Of a stretch of DNA of 36,331 nucleotides, positions 16,958-24,455 are shown in pieces (position 1 is the first letter of the stretch; each line of letters begins with the position of its first letter). A program made the position numbers and the translations under genes. The stretch lies in NCBI GenBank assembly GCA_944375745.1, contig CALWAV010000009.1:1-36331 (forward strand). Direction: 5' to 3'. The notes under the pieces are model-generated. The model did no database searches. It was not told where the DNA came from and was given only the letters and a program-made list of their open reading frames with translations. This stretch comes from an uncultured Merdimonas sp. Lineage in GTDB: Bacteria; Bacillota; Clostridia; Lachnospirales; Lachnospiraceae.

Positions 16958-17833
16958 ATGAATGCAGAAAAATTTGTTTATGAAAATATAGAGGTGCCTG
17001 ACGACAAACTTGTCCAGGCCATATACAGTGGGATGGGAAAGGCGCAGAAAATCAGAAGAAGACGGTATGTGACCCGGTCTCTTACGGCAGCCGCGGCCGC
17101 CTTCGTGCTTCTTTTGTGCAGCGCCAATATTCCAGCCGTGTATGCGCACGCCAGCGGGATTCCTGTACTGGGTGAATTTGTCCGTGCTCTTCATATAGGC
17201 AGCGGCGGGGAACAGACTCTGCATGAGGATATTCAGACGGAGATCTCAGATCAGGAACTGGTGATTCGCTTTATCAGCCAGGGCCGGGCTTCGGATACGG
17301 TGGTACCCTATGAGGCGCAGCCTTATTCCGCGCCTTCCAGGCTGGTGCTGACGCTGCAGAGTCTGACAGAAGAAGAGTATGAAAAGCTGGAAGACGAGAT
17401 CCGGACTATGAAGGGTGTGGAAGATGTTTACCGTATTCTGGCTGCGGAAAATGATGAAATCAGCTTTGTGATGGTCCTGGACCGGCTCTATGACTATGAG
17501 GTTATCGAGCAGATCTTTCCGGGCATGCTTTCTATCCGCCTGTTTCAGGATGCCTATTACACAGCGGAAGAAAGGGCTCCGGAGCAGAAGGTCTATTATC
17601 TGCGGACAGAGGGCATGGAACAGGATGAGGCATATAAGGCTCTTCTGACGAAATATCAGGCAGAGTCGCCTGCTCAGGTGAAGACACAGGGAGGAAGCTT
17701 TATCCTGACAATCGGAGAATTTACGTCAGAGGAGGAAGCGGAAAACCGCCTTGTGGAGCTTCAGAAAACTTATGGAGGGGCAGAGGAGTTCCGGGTGTCC
17801 TCCGGAATGGCAAAAGAGGTACCGGAAGAATAA
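16958..17833 (+). CDS. membrane-anchored presumed anti-sigma protein with SPOR-like C-terminus
   Basis: This 291-aa protein has a cytosolic N-terminus (about 1-40), one membrane helix (SLTAAAAAFVLLLCS, about 44-60) and an external region. Just after the helix, IPVLGEFVRALHIG resembles the start of DUF4179-type proteins that sit beside SigV-like factors. The tail (about 245-280) reads SFILTIGEFTSEEEAENRL, which matches the repeat pattern of SPOR peptidoglycan-binding domains. No zinc-binding HxxxCxxC anti-sigma motif is seen. From position after the sigma gene I infer that it restrains the sigma factor and senses the cell wall. The SPOR call is by eye and needs a profile search. Confidence 0.6.
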   Translation: MNAEKFVYENIEVPDDKLVQAIYSGMGKAQKIRRRRYVTRSLTAAAAAFVLLLCSANIPAVYAHASGIPVLGEFVRALHIGSGGEQTLHEDIQTEISDQELVIRFISQGRASDTVVPYEAQPYSAPSRLVLTLQSLTEEEYEKLEDEIRTMKGVEDVYRILAAENDEISFVMVLDRLYDYEVIEQIFPGMLSIRLFQDAYYTAEERAPEQKVYYLRTEGMEQDEAYKALLTKYQAESPAQVKTQGGSFILTIGEFTSEEEAENRLVELQKTYGGAEEFRVSSGMAKEVPEE

Positions 17834-17846
17834 AAGGTGATTAAAA

Positions 17847-18308
17847 ATGGAAATTCGGATACGGAGATACAGAACAGAAGACTGCCCTCTGCTGGCGCGG
17901 CTTTTTTACGATACTGTCCATGCAGTAAACGCTCGGGATTATACCGCAGTGCAGCTTCAGGCCTGGGCGCCGGGCCTGCCGAACCTGGAGGCCTGGAACC
18001 GCTCCTTTTTGGAGCATGTGGCTTTTGTGGCAGAGGCGGAGGGAGTCATCGCAGGTTTTGGGGATATTGATGAGACGGGCTATCTCGATCGTCTGTATGT
18101 ACACAAGGATTATCAGGGACGGGGAATCGGAACAGCTCTCTGCGACGCGCTGGAGCAGTCCGTGAGATGTGAGTATATCGTGACTCACGCCTCACGGACT
18201 GCCAAGGCTTTTTTCCTTTCCAGGGGATACCGGGTGAAAAAGGAGCAGCAGGTGGAGCGGCGCGGCATTCTGCTTACAAATTATGTGATGGAATTTCAGA
18301 AGATATAA
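17847..18308 (+). CDS. GNAT-family N-acetyltransferase
   Basis: This 153-aa protein has the GNAT fold. Motif A, DRLYVHKDYQGRGIGTALCDAL (acetyl-CoA binding Q/RxxGxG/A), lies at about 75-96, and the C-terminal pattern ASRTAKAFFLSRGYRVKKEQ follows at about 114-133. It acetylates a small molecule or protein amine; the substrate is not predictable. It follows the membrane protein gene by 13 nt with AAAGGTG upstream, so it is the last gene of the sigma-factor unit, and a terminator follows. A role in envelope modification is possible but unsupported. Confidence 0.85.
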   Translation: MEIRIRRYRTEDCPLLARLFYDTVHAVNARDYTAVQLQAWAPGLPNLEAWNRSFLEHVAFVAEAEGVIAGFGDIDETGYLDRLYVHKDYQGRGIGTALCDALEQSVRCEYIVTHASRTAKAFFLSRGYRVKKEQQVERRGILLTNYVMEFQKI

Positions 18309-18318
18309 GGACAGACAA

Positions 18319-18344
18319 GGGCCGCTTTTCAGCGGCCCGGTTTT
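18319..18344 (+). terminator. terminator of the sigma-factor operon
   Basis: GGGCCGCT (18319-18326), loop TTTC, and AGCGGCCC (18331-18338) form a perfect 8-bp GC-rich stem followed by GGTTTT. Confidence 0.8.
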
Positions 18345-18387
18345 CGTTCCGGTTGCCCTCTTGCTCTATCTATGGTAGAATAGGGAG

Positions 18388-18456
18388 AATCGGAATAAAG
18401 AGAAAAATGACTGTCCGGAACAATAAAAAATCTGCCCGGATCCGGGCAGATTTTTA
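18388..18456 (+). ncRNA. candidate short transcript with its own promoter and terminator
   Basis: TTGCCC (18353-18358) and TAGAAT (18376-18381), 17 bp apart, form a plausible sigma-A promoter. Forty-odd bases downstream is a perfect palindrome with a T-run (18426-18455). A transcript of about 70 nt would result. It contains a 16-codon frame (18407-18457, MTVRNNKKSARIRADF) that runs through the terminator stem and has no strong ribosome site. The transcript would end opposite the HPr-like gene's terminator. Existence is inferred from promoter plus terminator only. Confidence 0.35.
18426..18455. terminator. bidirectional terminator (perfect palindrome)
   Basis: The arms AAAAATCTGCCCGGA and TCCGGGCAGATTTTT are exact reverse complements (15 bp each). 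A-runs and T-runs on both sides make this usable on both strands. On the minus strand it ends the HPr-like gene. Confidence 0.85.
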
Positions 18457-18471
18457 AATATGAGAAAAAAT

Positions 18472-18708
18472 TTATGATTCGATCATGTAGGGCTTCAGAA
18501 CCTCAAGAATTGCGTCCATCTCTTCGTTGGCATGGATATTCAGGTCAATGGGCTTGGACAGATCCAGACTGAAAATGCCCATAATGGACTTGGCGTCAAT
18601 CACGTACCGTCCGGAGACCAGATCGAAATCTACATCAAACCGTGTAATTGCATTTACAAAGGACTTTACCTTTTCAATGGAATTCAGGCATATTTTGACT
18701 GTTTTCAT
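18472..18708 (-). CDS. HPr-like protein lacking the phosphorylatable histidine
   Basis: This 78-aa protein aligns by eye with HPr of the sugar phosphotransferase system. The Ser46 region is kept as AKSIMGIFSLDL (39-50, with Ser41 as the counterpart), as is the C-terminal NEEMDAILEVLKPYM. The active-site GIHARPA of HPr is replaced by a stretch NSIEKVKSF, so the histidine needed for phosphotransfer from PEP is missing (position 10 is Ser). It therefore cannot act as a PTS phosphocarrier. The pattern recalls Bacillus Crh, which keeps Ser46 but has Gln15 and works only as a CcpA corepressor. That role is an inference. SD GGAGGG precedes the ATG. Confidence 0.8.
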   Translation of the reverse strand: MKTVKICLNSIEKVKSFVNAITRFDVDFDLVSGRYVIDAKSIMGIFSLDLSKPIDLNIHANEEMDAILEVLKPYMIES

Positions 18709-18730
18709 ATAACATAACCCTCCTAAAAAG

Positions 18731-18780
18731 TAAACTGTTAAGTTTATCTAGATCTTAATACCGGGGTGGGTAAAAGTCAA
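18731..18780 (-). promoter_or_regulatory. sigma-A promoter and possible operator of the HPr-like gene
   Basis: On the minus strand, TTGACT (complement of 18775-18780) and TAAGAT (complement of 18752-18757) are exactly 17 bp apart. At the expected start of transcription lies the inverted repeat TAAACT-GTTA-AGTTTA (18731-18746), which could be an operator or a small leader hairpin. No clear forward promoter for mtaB was seen in the same gap. Confidence 0.65.
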
Positions 18781-18815
18781 TCCTAAAAATCCAAAATCTG
18801 AAAGGAAAATCAGTG

Positions 18816-20117
18816 ATGAAAAAAGCAGCTTTACATAACCTTGGATGCAAGGTACACGCATATGAAACAGAGGCTATGCAGCAGATGCTGGAGGAGGCCG
18901 GCTATGAAATTGTACCCTTTGAGGAAAAGGCAGATGTCTATATTGTGAATACCTGCACGGTTACCAATATTGCAGACCGCAAATCCCGTCAGATGCTCCA
19001 CAGGGCAAAAAAGCAGAATCCGGAGGCTCTTGTGGTGGCTGCCGGCTGCTATGTTCAGGCCGCTGAGGCCGAATTAAAAGAGGACAGCGCCGTGGACCTG
19101 CTGATTGGAAACAACAGAAAAAAAGATCTGATTTCCATTCTGGAAGCCTATGAGAGCGGGGTGCAGGAGGATGCGGTTATTGACATCAATCATACGAAAG
19201 AGTATGAACCGCTGTCTGTGACCCAGACGGGAGAGCATACCAGGGCTTATGTAAAAGTGCAGGATGGCTGCAACCAGTTCTGCAGCTATTGTATTATTCC
19301 CTACGCCAGAGGGCGTGTCCGCAGCCGCGCCGCCGCGGAAGTCTGTGAGGAGATCCGGACTCTGGCCCGGGCAGGCTATCAGGAGGTGGTGCTTACGGGC
19401 ATCCATCTGAGTTCCTATGGCCTGGATCTGGAAGGAGAAGATCTGCTTTCTCTGATTCGGGCGGTTCATGACATAGAGGGGATCCGGCGGATCCGTCTGG
19501 GTTCTCTGGAGCCGAGAATTGTCACGGAAGAATTTGCGGAAGGGCTTGCGGGCATGGAAAAGTTCTGCCCCCATTTTCATCTGTCGCTCCAGAGCGGCTG
19601 TGACGCCACGCTTCGGAGAATGAACCGCCGTTATACAGCGGAGGAATATGAACAGACCTGTGAACTTCTGCGGAGAGCCTTTGACAGGCCTGCGCTGACC
19701 ACAGATGTGATTGTGGGATTTCCAGGGGAGACGGAGGAAGAGTTTGAGGAAACGCTGGCGTTTCTGAAACGGATCCGCCTTTTTGAGACGCATATTTTCA
19801 AATATTCCCGGCGTAAGGGGACCAGAGCGGCTGTCATGGAAAATCAGGTGCCGGAGCCGGTGAAGACAGAAAGAAGCCAGCTCCTCCTGGAGCTTGACCG
19901 GGAAAATTCGAAAAATTATATTCTGGACCAGAAGGGCCGGAATGTAGAAATTCTGATTGAGGAAAAAATGACACGGAACGGTGTGGAGTACCAGGTGGGA
20001 CATACCAGAGAGTATATCCGCGCGGCTGTAATTTCCGAGAAGGATCTGACAAACCAGATTGTTTCCGCCCGGATTGAAAAAATGCTGGAAGACAGGCTTT
20101 GCCTGGCAGAGCTTTGA
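18816..20117 (+). CDS. mtaB: tRNA (N6-threonylcarbamoyladenosine(37)-C2)-methylthiotransferase
   Basis: MtaB converts t6A37 to ms2t6A in tRNAs that read ANN codons. The N-terminal domain carries the three cluster cysteines in NLGCKVHAYE, NTCTVTN and AAGCYVQ. The radical SAM CX3CX2C motif is Cys152, Cys156 and Cys159 in DGCNQFCSYCIIPYARG, followed by the core domain and a C-terminal TRAM-like part (about 365-433). IIPYARG and the KVHAYE wording favour MtaB over MiaB. An in-frame GTG at 18813 directly precedes the ATG; AAAGG is 6 nt from the GTG and 9 nt from the ATG, and I prefer ATG. Confidence 0.93.
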   Translation: MKKAALHNLGCKVHAYETEAMQQMLEEAGYEIVPFEEKADVYIVNTCTVTNIADRKSRQMLHRAKKQNPEALVVAAGCYVQAAEAELKEDSAVDLLIGNNRKKDLISILEAYESGVQEDAVIDINHTKEYEPLSVTQTGEHTRAYVKVQDGCNQFCSYCIIPYARGRVRSRAAAEVCEEIRTLARAGYQEVVLTGIHLSSYGLDLEGEDLLSLIRAVHDIEGIRRIRLGSLEPRIVTEEFAEGLAGMEKFCPHFHLSLQSGCDATLRRMNRRYTAEEYEQTCELLRRAFDRPALTTDVIVGFPGETEEEFEETLAFLKRIRLFETHIFKYSRRKGTRAAVMENQVPEPVKTERSQLLLELDRENSKNYILDQKGRNVEILIEEKMTRNGVEYQVGHTREYIRAAVISEKDLTNQIVSARIEKMLEDRLCLAEL

Positions 20118-20157
20118 CGGCTGCCGCCGTGAAACTTTTCCAGAGGGGAAATTTGGC

Positions 20158-20186
20158 TTGTATTTTCAGAAATTTTAGAGTACAAT
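20158..20186 (+). promoter_or_regulatory. promoter of the ireB cluster with a CodY box in the spacer
   Basis: TTGTAT (20158-20163) and TACAAT (20181-20186) are 17 bp apart and 33 bp upstream of ireB. The bases 20161-20175 match the CodY consensus AATTTTCWGAAAATT at 13 of 15 positions (mismatches at positions 1 and 13). CodY bound here would cover the promoter. codY itself lies 12 kb downstream. Confidence 0.6.
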
Positions 20187-20218
20187 AGTGTGGTAGTGGT
20201 GTTCAGGAGCGTGAAAAT

Positions 20219-20476
20219 ATGAGCAGAATAGATAGCACACAGAACTTCAAAGTAGTGTCTGAGTCTGAGAACCGCGTGGGTGACATTCTCATGCAGGTCT
20301 ATCAGGCAATGACAGAAAAGGGTTATAATCCGGTGAATCAGATCGTGGGGTATATCATGTCCGGAGATCCGACCTATATCACCAGCCATAATAACGCCCG
20401 CAGCCTGATTATGAAGGTGGAGCGTGATGAACTGGTGGAAGAGCTTCTGAAGGTGTATATTTCCGTGAAGCTCTGA
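20219..20476 (+). CDS. ireB: IreB-family regulatory phosphoprotein
   Basis: This 85-aa protein is a close match by eye to the IreB (DUF965, YrzL) family: [38 protein letters not shown] and [13 protein letters not shown] are the family hallmarks. In Enterococcus IreB is phosphorylated by the PASTA kinase IreK at N-terminal threonines and influences cephalosporin resistance and cell-wall metabolism. Here the N-terminus ([12 protein letters not shown]) has a Thr and Ser in the matching position. It heads the conserved ireB-ruvX-DUF1292 order found in Bacillus and clostridia. Confidence 0.92.
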   Translation: MSRIDSTQNFKVVSESENRVGDILMQVYQAMTEKGYNPVNQIVGYIMSGDPTYITSHNNARSLIMKVERDELVEELLKVYISVKL

Positions 20477-20515
20477 CAGAATAAAGAAGAGAAAGGTTTT
20501 AAGAGTCGGGAACGG

Positions 20516-20971
20516 ATGAAGAGAATTCTTGGTCTGGATTACGGTTCCAGAACCGTGGGCGTGGCAGTCAGCGATCCCCTGGGGATTACAGCTCAGCCCC
20601 TGGAGATTGTCCGGAGAAAATCAGAAAACAAGCTGCGGCAGACCCTTGCGCGCATCGAAGAGCTGGCAGAGGAATATCAGGCGGAGATGTTTGTGCTGGG
20701 ACTGCCCAAGAATATGAATAATACGCTGGGAGAGCGGGCGGATAAGTCTCTGGAATTTAAAGATATGCTGGAGCGGCGGACCGGTCTTCCTGTAGTGATG
20801 TGGGATGAAAGGCTGACGACTGTGGCGGCGAACCGCGCCATGATGGAGGGCGGAGTGCGCCGTGAAAACCGGGGACAGTATGTGGATGCTCTTGCGGCTG
20901 CGCTGATTCTGCAGGGGTATCTGGACAGTCTTGGCATCAATGAGACTGCGGCGGCACAAAATGAGGAATAA
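20516..20971 (+). CDS. ruvX: putative pre-16S rRNA nuclease / Holliday junction resolvase RuvX
   Basis: This 151-aa YqgF-family protein has the RNase H-like fold. Visible motifs are [18 protein letters not shown] (about 5-22, catalytic Asp), [14 protein letters not shown] (about 61-74) and [14 protein letters not shown] (about 97-110). The family is essential in many bacteria and processes the 5' end of pre-16S rRNA, with earlier evidence for junction resolution. It lies between ireB and the DUF1292 gene, 2 nt before the latter, as in Bacillus yrzL-yrrK-yrzB. Confidence 0.94.
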   Translation: MKRILGLDYGSRTVGVAVSDPLGITAQPLEIVRRKSENKLRQTLARIEELAEEYQAEMFVLGLPKNMNNTLGERADKSLEFKDMLERRTGLPVVMWDERLTTVAANRAMMEGGVRRENRGQYVDALAAALILQGYLDSLGINETAAAQNEE

Positions 20972-20973
20972 AA

Positions 20974-21240
20974 ATGGAAAAAATTTCGTTTACCCTGAAT
21001 GAGACTGGAGAAGAAGTCTTATTTTACGTATTGGAAGAGACACGTCTGAACGGCACAGATTATATTCTGGTGACAGATTCCCAGGAAGGCGATGGAGAAG
21101 CGCTTATTTTAAAGGATTTATCTTCAGATGGGGACAGTGAGGCTCTCTATGAGATCGTGGATGACGATCGGGAGCTTCAGAGCGTGATGGAGATTTTTGA
21201 GCAGCTGCTGGAGGACGTGGATATTACCCTAGACCGATAG
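20974..21240 (+). CDS. DUF1292 family protein (YrzB-like)
   Basis: This 88-aa acidic protein has the DUF1292 pattern FTLNETGEEVLFYVLEETRL, DYILVTD and the tail ELQSVMEIFEQLLED. Its biochemical function is unknown. It starts 2 nt after ruvX, and that gene order is conserved across Firmicutes, which suggests a role connected with IreB and RuvX. The ribosome site is weak (AATGAGGAATAAAA), consistent with coupled translation. Confidence 0.88.
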   Translation: MEKISFTLNETGEEVLFYVLEETRLNGTDYILVTDSQEGDGEALILKDLSSDGDSEALYEIVDDDRELQSVMEIFEQLLEDVDITLDR

Positions 21241-21257
21241 GAACGCAGGAGATATCA

Positions 21258-21737
21258 TTGAAGGTTGACAGAGAAAGTTTTAAAAAGCTGCTGAAGGAAA
21301 AAGGTTTGAAGATGACCAGACAGCGTCTGGTTGTGCTGGAGGTGCTGGCGGAAAATCCGGAACAGCATCTGACGGCGGAGGAAATTTACGACAGAATAAA
21401 AGCAGCGAATCCGGATATCGGATTAGCTACTGTTTATAGAACGGTTCAGCTTCTGTTAGAGCTGGAACTGATTGATCGGATTAATCTGGATGATGGCTTT
21501 GTCCGCTATGAGATTGGGGATATAGGGGAAAGGCATCACCACCACAGGCATCATCATCTGATCTGTCTGAAATGCGGGAAGGTGTCCGCTTTTCAGGAGG
21601 ATATGCTGGAGGCGCTGGAGTCGGGGGTTAAAGAGGCGCTTGGTTTCCAGGTGACCGATCATGAGGTGAAACTCTACGGATACTGCAGAGACTGTTCGGA
21701 AAAAGAAAAAAGACAGAATCAGGAGGAAAAAATTTGA
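21258..21737 (+). CDS. Fur-family metal- or peroxide-responsive repressor
   Basis: This 159-aa protein has the Fur winged-helix domain (LKMTRQRLVVLEVLAENPEQ, TAEEIYDRIKAANPDIGLAT, VYRTVQLL) and the C-terminal dimerisation domain. It carries the structural zinc CxxC pairs CLKCGK and CRDC and a His-rich metal site ERHHHHRHHHLICLKC. Seven histidines in a run of eight are unusual and suggest strong zinc, nickel or iron binding. I chose the TTG at 21258 because GCAGGAG lies 8 nt upstream. Whether it is Fur, Zur or PerR cannot be decided by eye. It overlaps the RNase J gene by 4 bp. Confidence 0.88.
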   Translation: MKVDRESFKKLLKEKGLKMTRQRLVVLEVLAENPEQHLTAEEIYDRIKAANPDIGLATVYRTVQLLLELELIDRINLDDGFVRYEIGDIGERHHHHRHHHLICLKCGKVSAFQEDMLEALESGVKEALGFQVTDHEVKLYGYCRDCSEKEKRQNQEEKI

Positions 21738-23398
21738 GAAATATCAACAATTCAAAACTGCGGATCATTCCTCTGGGCGGACTGGAGCAGATCGGTATGA
21801 ACATTACTGCCTTTGAATTCGAGGACAGTATTGTTGTGGTGGACTGCGGTCTGTCCTTCCCTGAGGATGATATGCTGGGCATCGATCTTGTTATTCCGGA
21901 CATCACCTATCTGAAGGACAATATTGAGAAGGTGAAGGGCTTTGTCATTACCCATGGCCATGAGGATCATATCGGTGCGCTTCCCTATGTACTGAAAGAG
22001 ATTAACGTACCGATTTATGCCACAAAGCTGACCATCGGCCTGATTGAGAACAAGCTGAGAGAGCATGAGCTTCTGAACCGGGTCAAGAGAAAGGTGATTC
22101 AGCACGGACAGTCTATCAATCTGGGAGCGTTCCGTATTGAATTTATCAAGACAAACCACAGTATCGTGGATGCGTCAGCCCTTGCGATCTACTGCCCGGC
22201 AGGCATCGTGGTGCATACGGGAGATTTTAAGGTGGACTATACGCCGGTATTCGGAGACGCCATTGATCTGCAGCGTTTCGGTGAGATTGGAAAGAAGGGC
22301 GTGCTGGCTCTGATGTGCGACAGCACGAACGCGGAGCGGCCGGGCTTTACCATGTCTGAGCGTACAGTGGGAAAAGTGTTTGACAATATCATGTCCGAGC
22401 ACAAGAATTCCCGTATTATTATCGCTACCTTCGCGTCCAATGTGGACCGGGTGCAGCAGATTATCAATTCCGCGTACAAATACGGCCGGAAGGTTGTGAT
22501 CGAGGGCCGGAGCATGGTCAATGTCATTACGACTGCTTCCGAGCTGGGATATCTTACAATTCCGGATAAGACGCTGATTGACATCGAGCAGATGAAGAAT
22601 TATCCGGATGATCAGGTGGTTCTGATTACCACGGGAAGCCAGGGAGAATCCATGGCGGCTCTTTCCAGAATCGCGGCAAATATCCATAAGAAGATACAGA
22701 TCAAACCGGGAGACACTGTAATCTTCAGCTCCAGAGCGATTCCCGGCAATGAAAAAGCAGTTTCCAAGGTCATCAATGAGCTTTCCATGAAGGGCGCGGA
22801 TGTAATTTTCCAGGATGCCCATGTGTCGGGCCATGCCTGTCAGGAGGAGATCAAGCTTATTTATTCTCTGGTGCAGCCCAAATACGCCATTCCCGTACAC
22901 GGGGAGTACCGTCATCTGAAAGCTCAGGCGGATCTGGCCCACAGTCTGGGAATTGAAAAGGAAAATATTTTTATTCTTTCTTCGGGAGACGTGCTGGAGC
23001 TGGGAGCTGACAGCGCCAAAGTCGTGGATCATGTGCATACCGGTGCCATTCTTGTAGACGGTCTCGGAGTGGGCGATGTGGGAAATATCGTGTTGAGGGA
23101 TAGACAGCACCTGGCTGAAGATGGTATTATGATTGTGGTCATGACGCTGGAAAAGCACAGCAATCAGCTTCTGGCCGGGCCGGATATTGTGTCGAGAGGC
23201 TTTGTCTATGTGAGAGAGTCCGAGGATTTGATGGAAGAGGCCAGATCTGTTGTGGAAGAAGCTGTGACGGCCTGTCTGGAGCGGGGAGTTTCTGACTGGG
23301 GCAAGCTTAAAAATGTGACCCGCGATGCTCTGCGGGATCTGATCTGGAAGAGGACAAAGCGAGATCCAATGATCCTGCCTATCATCATGGAAGTATAG
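21734..23398 (+). CDS. rnj: ribonuclease J
   Basis: This 554-aa metallo-beta-lactamase/beta-CASP nuclease degrades and processes RNA (5' exonuclease and endonuclease). The metal motif is His74-Gly-His76-Glu-Asp78-His79 (THGHEDHIGALPY). The beta-CASP parts CDSTNAERPGFTMSE, IATFASNVDRVQQI and the HGEYRHL motif (near 391) are present, and the C-terminal RNase J domain is complete. The start is TTG at 21734, overlapping the fur stop, with AGGAGG 7 nt upstream. Only one J-type gene is in the window, so J1 or J2 is not assigned. Confidence 0.95.
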   Translation: MRNINNSKLRIIPLGGLEQIGMNITAFEFEDSIVVVDCGLSFPEDDMLGIDLVIPDITYLKDNIEKVKGFVITHGHEDHIGALPYVLKEINVPIYATKLTIGLIENKLREHELLNRVKRKVIQHGQSINLGAFRIEFIKTNHSIVDASALAIYCPAGIVVHTGDFKVDYTPVFGDAIDLQRFGEIGKKGVLALMCDSTNAERPGFTMSERTVGKVFDNIMSEHKNSRIIIATFASNVDRVQQIINSAYKYGRKVVIEGRSMVNVITTASELGYLTIPDKTLIDIEQMKNYPDDQVVLITTGSQGESMAALSRIAANIHKKIQIKPGDTVIFSSRAIPGNEKAVSKVINELSMKGADVIFQDAHVSGHACQEEIKLIYSLVQPKYAIPVHGEYRHLKAQADLAHSLGIEKENIFILSSGDVLELGADSAKVVDHVHTGAILVDGLGVGDVGNIVLRDRQHLAEDGIMIVVMTLEKHSNQLLAGPDIVSRGFVYVRESEDLMEEARSVVEEAVTACLERGVSDWGKLKNVTRDALRDLIWKRTKRDPMILPIIMEV

Positions 23399-23408
23399 AG
23401 GACGGAAG

Positions 23409-23804
23409 ATGAATACAAAGAAAGCAGCTTTAACAGTCTTATCCATTGCATTGAAAATCGTTGTGTTCGCGGTGCTGGTGATTGCGCTTCTGCGGATTGG
23501 CACCGTTGCCTATGAGTATGGCCATGCCGTTTTTGAGGAGGAAGCTCTGGATGAGCCCCCCGGAAGAATGATTACCGTCACGGTGGAAGAAGGATCCTCC
23601 ACACGGGATATTGCCAGGCTGATGGAGCATGATGGACTGGTGGAGGACTGGAAGCTTTTCTATCTTCAGATCCTGTGTTCCAAATACGCAAAAACCATGC
23701 AGCCCGGTACCTATGAGCTTTCCACAGCCATGAAGCCCAGAGAGCTGATGGCGGTCATGTCCGGTGAGGAAGTGGAGCTCGACTGGGAGCAAGAGGAGTC
23801 GTAA
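23409..23804 (+). CDS. short MltG-like membrane protein without the catalytic domain
   Basis: This 131-aa protein has one N-terminal membrane helix (about 13-34) and an external domain whose wording VEEGSSTRDIARLMEHDGLV and MQPGTYELSTAMKPRELMAV matches the LysM-like N-terminal part of the endolytic transglycosylase MltG (YceG). The 200-residue catalytic domain with its Glu is absent; the gene stops at TAA, directly against trmR. It occupies the mltG (yrrL) position of the Bacillus cluster, so it looks like a reduced orthologue. It may bind glycan or recruit partners but should not cleave. Confidence 0.78.
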   Translation: MNTKKAALTVLSIALKIVVFAVLVIALLRIGTVAYEYGHAVFEEEALDEPPGRMITVTVEEGSSTRDIARLMEHDGLVEDWKLFYLQILCSKYAKTMQPGTYELSTAMKPRELMAVMSGEEVELDWEQEES

Positions 23805-24455
23805 GTGATTGCAGGAGAGAGAACAACAGCCTATATCAATTCCCTTGACAGAGGCAATACAGAGCTTTTAAATCAGATAGAGAGAGAAGCAAGGGAGGCC
23901 TGCGTGCCGATCATACGCCAGGAGATGCAGAGCTTTTTAAAGACGCTGCTTGCAGCAAAAAAGCCGAAAGCGGTTCTGGAGGTAGGAACAGCCGTAGGCT
24001 TTTCTGCGCTTCTGATGTGTGAGTATGGCCCGGCGGATATGCATCTTACTACAATCGAAAAATATGAGAAGCGGATTCCCGTGGCGAAGGAAAATTTCCG
24101 AAGAGCAGGACGTGAGAACCAGATCACGTTTCTGGAAGGAGACGCGGCAGAGATTCTGAAAGGCCTTCAGGGCAGCTTTGATTTTATTTTTATGGACGCG
24201 GCCAAAGGACAGTATATCCATTTTTTGCCGGACGTGCTGAGACTTCTGGAGCCGGGAGGACTGCTGGTGTCCGACAATGTGCTTCAGGACGGAGACATTA
24301 TGGAATCACGTTTCGCGGTAGAACGGCGGAACAGGACGATCCACAGCCGGATGCGGGAATATCTTTATGAGCTTACCCATCATCCGCAGCTTGTCACTTC
24401 TGTGCTGCCCCTTGGGGACGGAGTGACTTTAAGTGTGAAAAAGGAGAATCTATGA
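23805..24455 (+). CDS. trmR: tRNA 5-hydroxyuridine O-methyltransferase
   Basis: This 216-aa class I SAM methyltransferase begins at GTG right after the preceding stop, with AAGAGGAG 7 nt upstream. Motif I is VLEVGTAVGFSALLM (about 57-71), and DFIFMDAAKGQYIHFLP (about 126-142) carries the metal-binding Asp of the catechol-O-methyltransferase-like group. Together with the overlapping U32 gene this matches Bacillus yrrM (trmR), which makes 5-methoxyuridine at tRNA position 34. The substrate assignment rests on this conserved neighbourhood. Confidence 0.85.
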   Translation: MIAGERTTAYINSLDRGNTELLNQIEREAREACVPIIRQEMQSFLKTLLAAKKPKAVLEVGTAVGFSALLMCEYGPADMHLTTIEKYEKRIPVAKENFRRAGRENQITFLEGDAAEILKGLQGSFDFIFMDAAKGQYIHFLPDVLRLLEPGGLLVSDNVLQDGDIMESRFAVERRNRTIHSRMREYLYELTHHPQLVTSVLPLGDGVTLSVKKENL

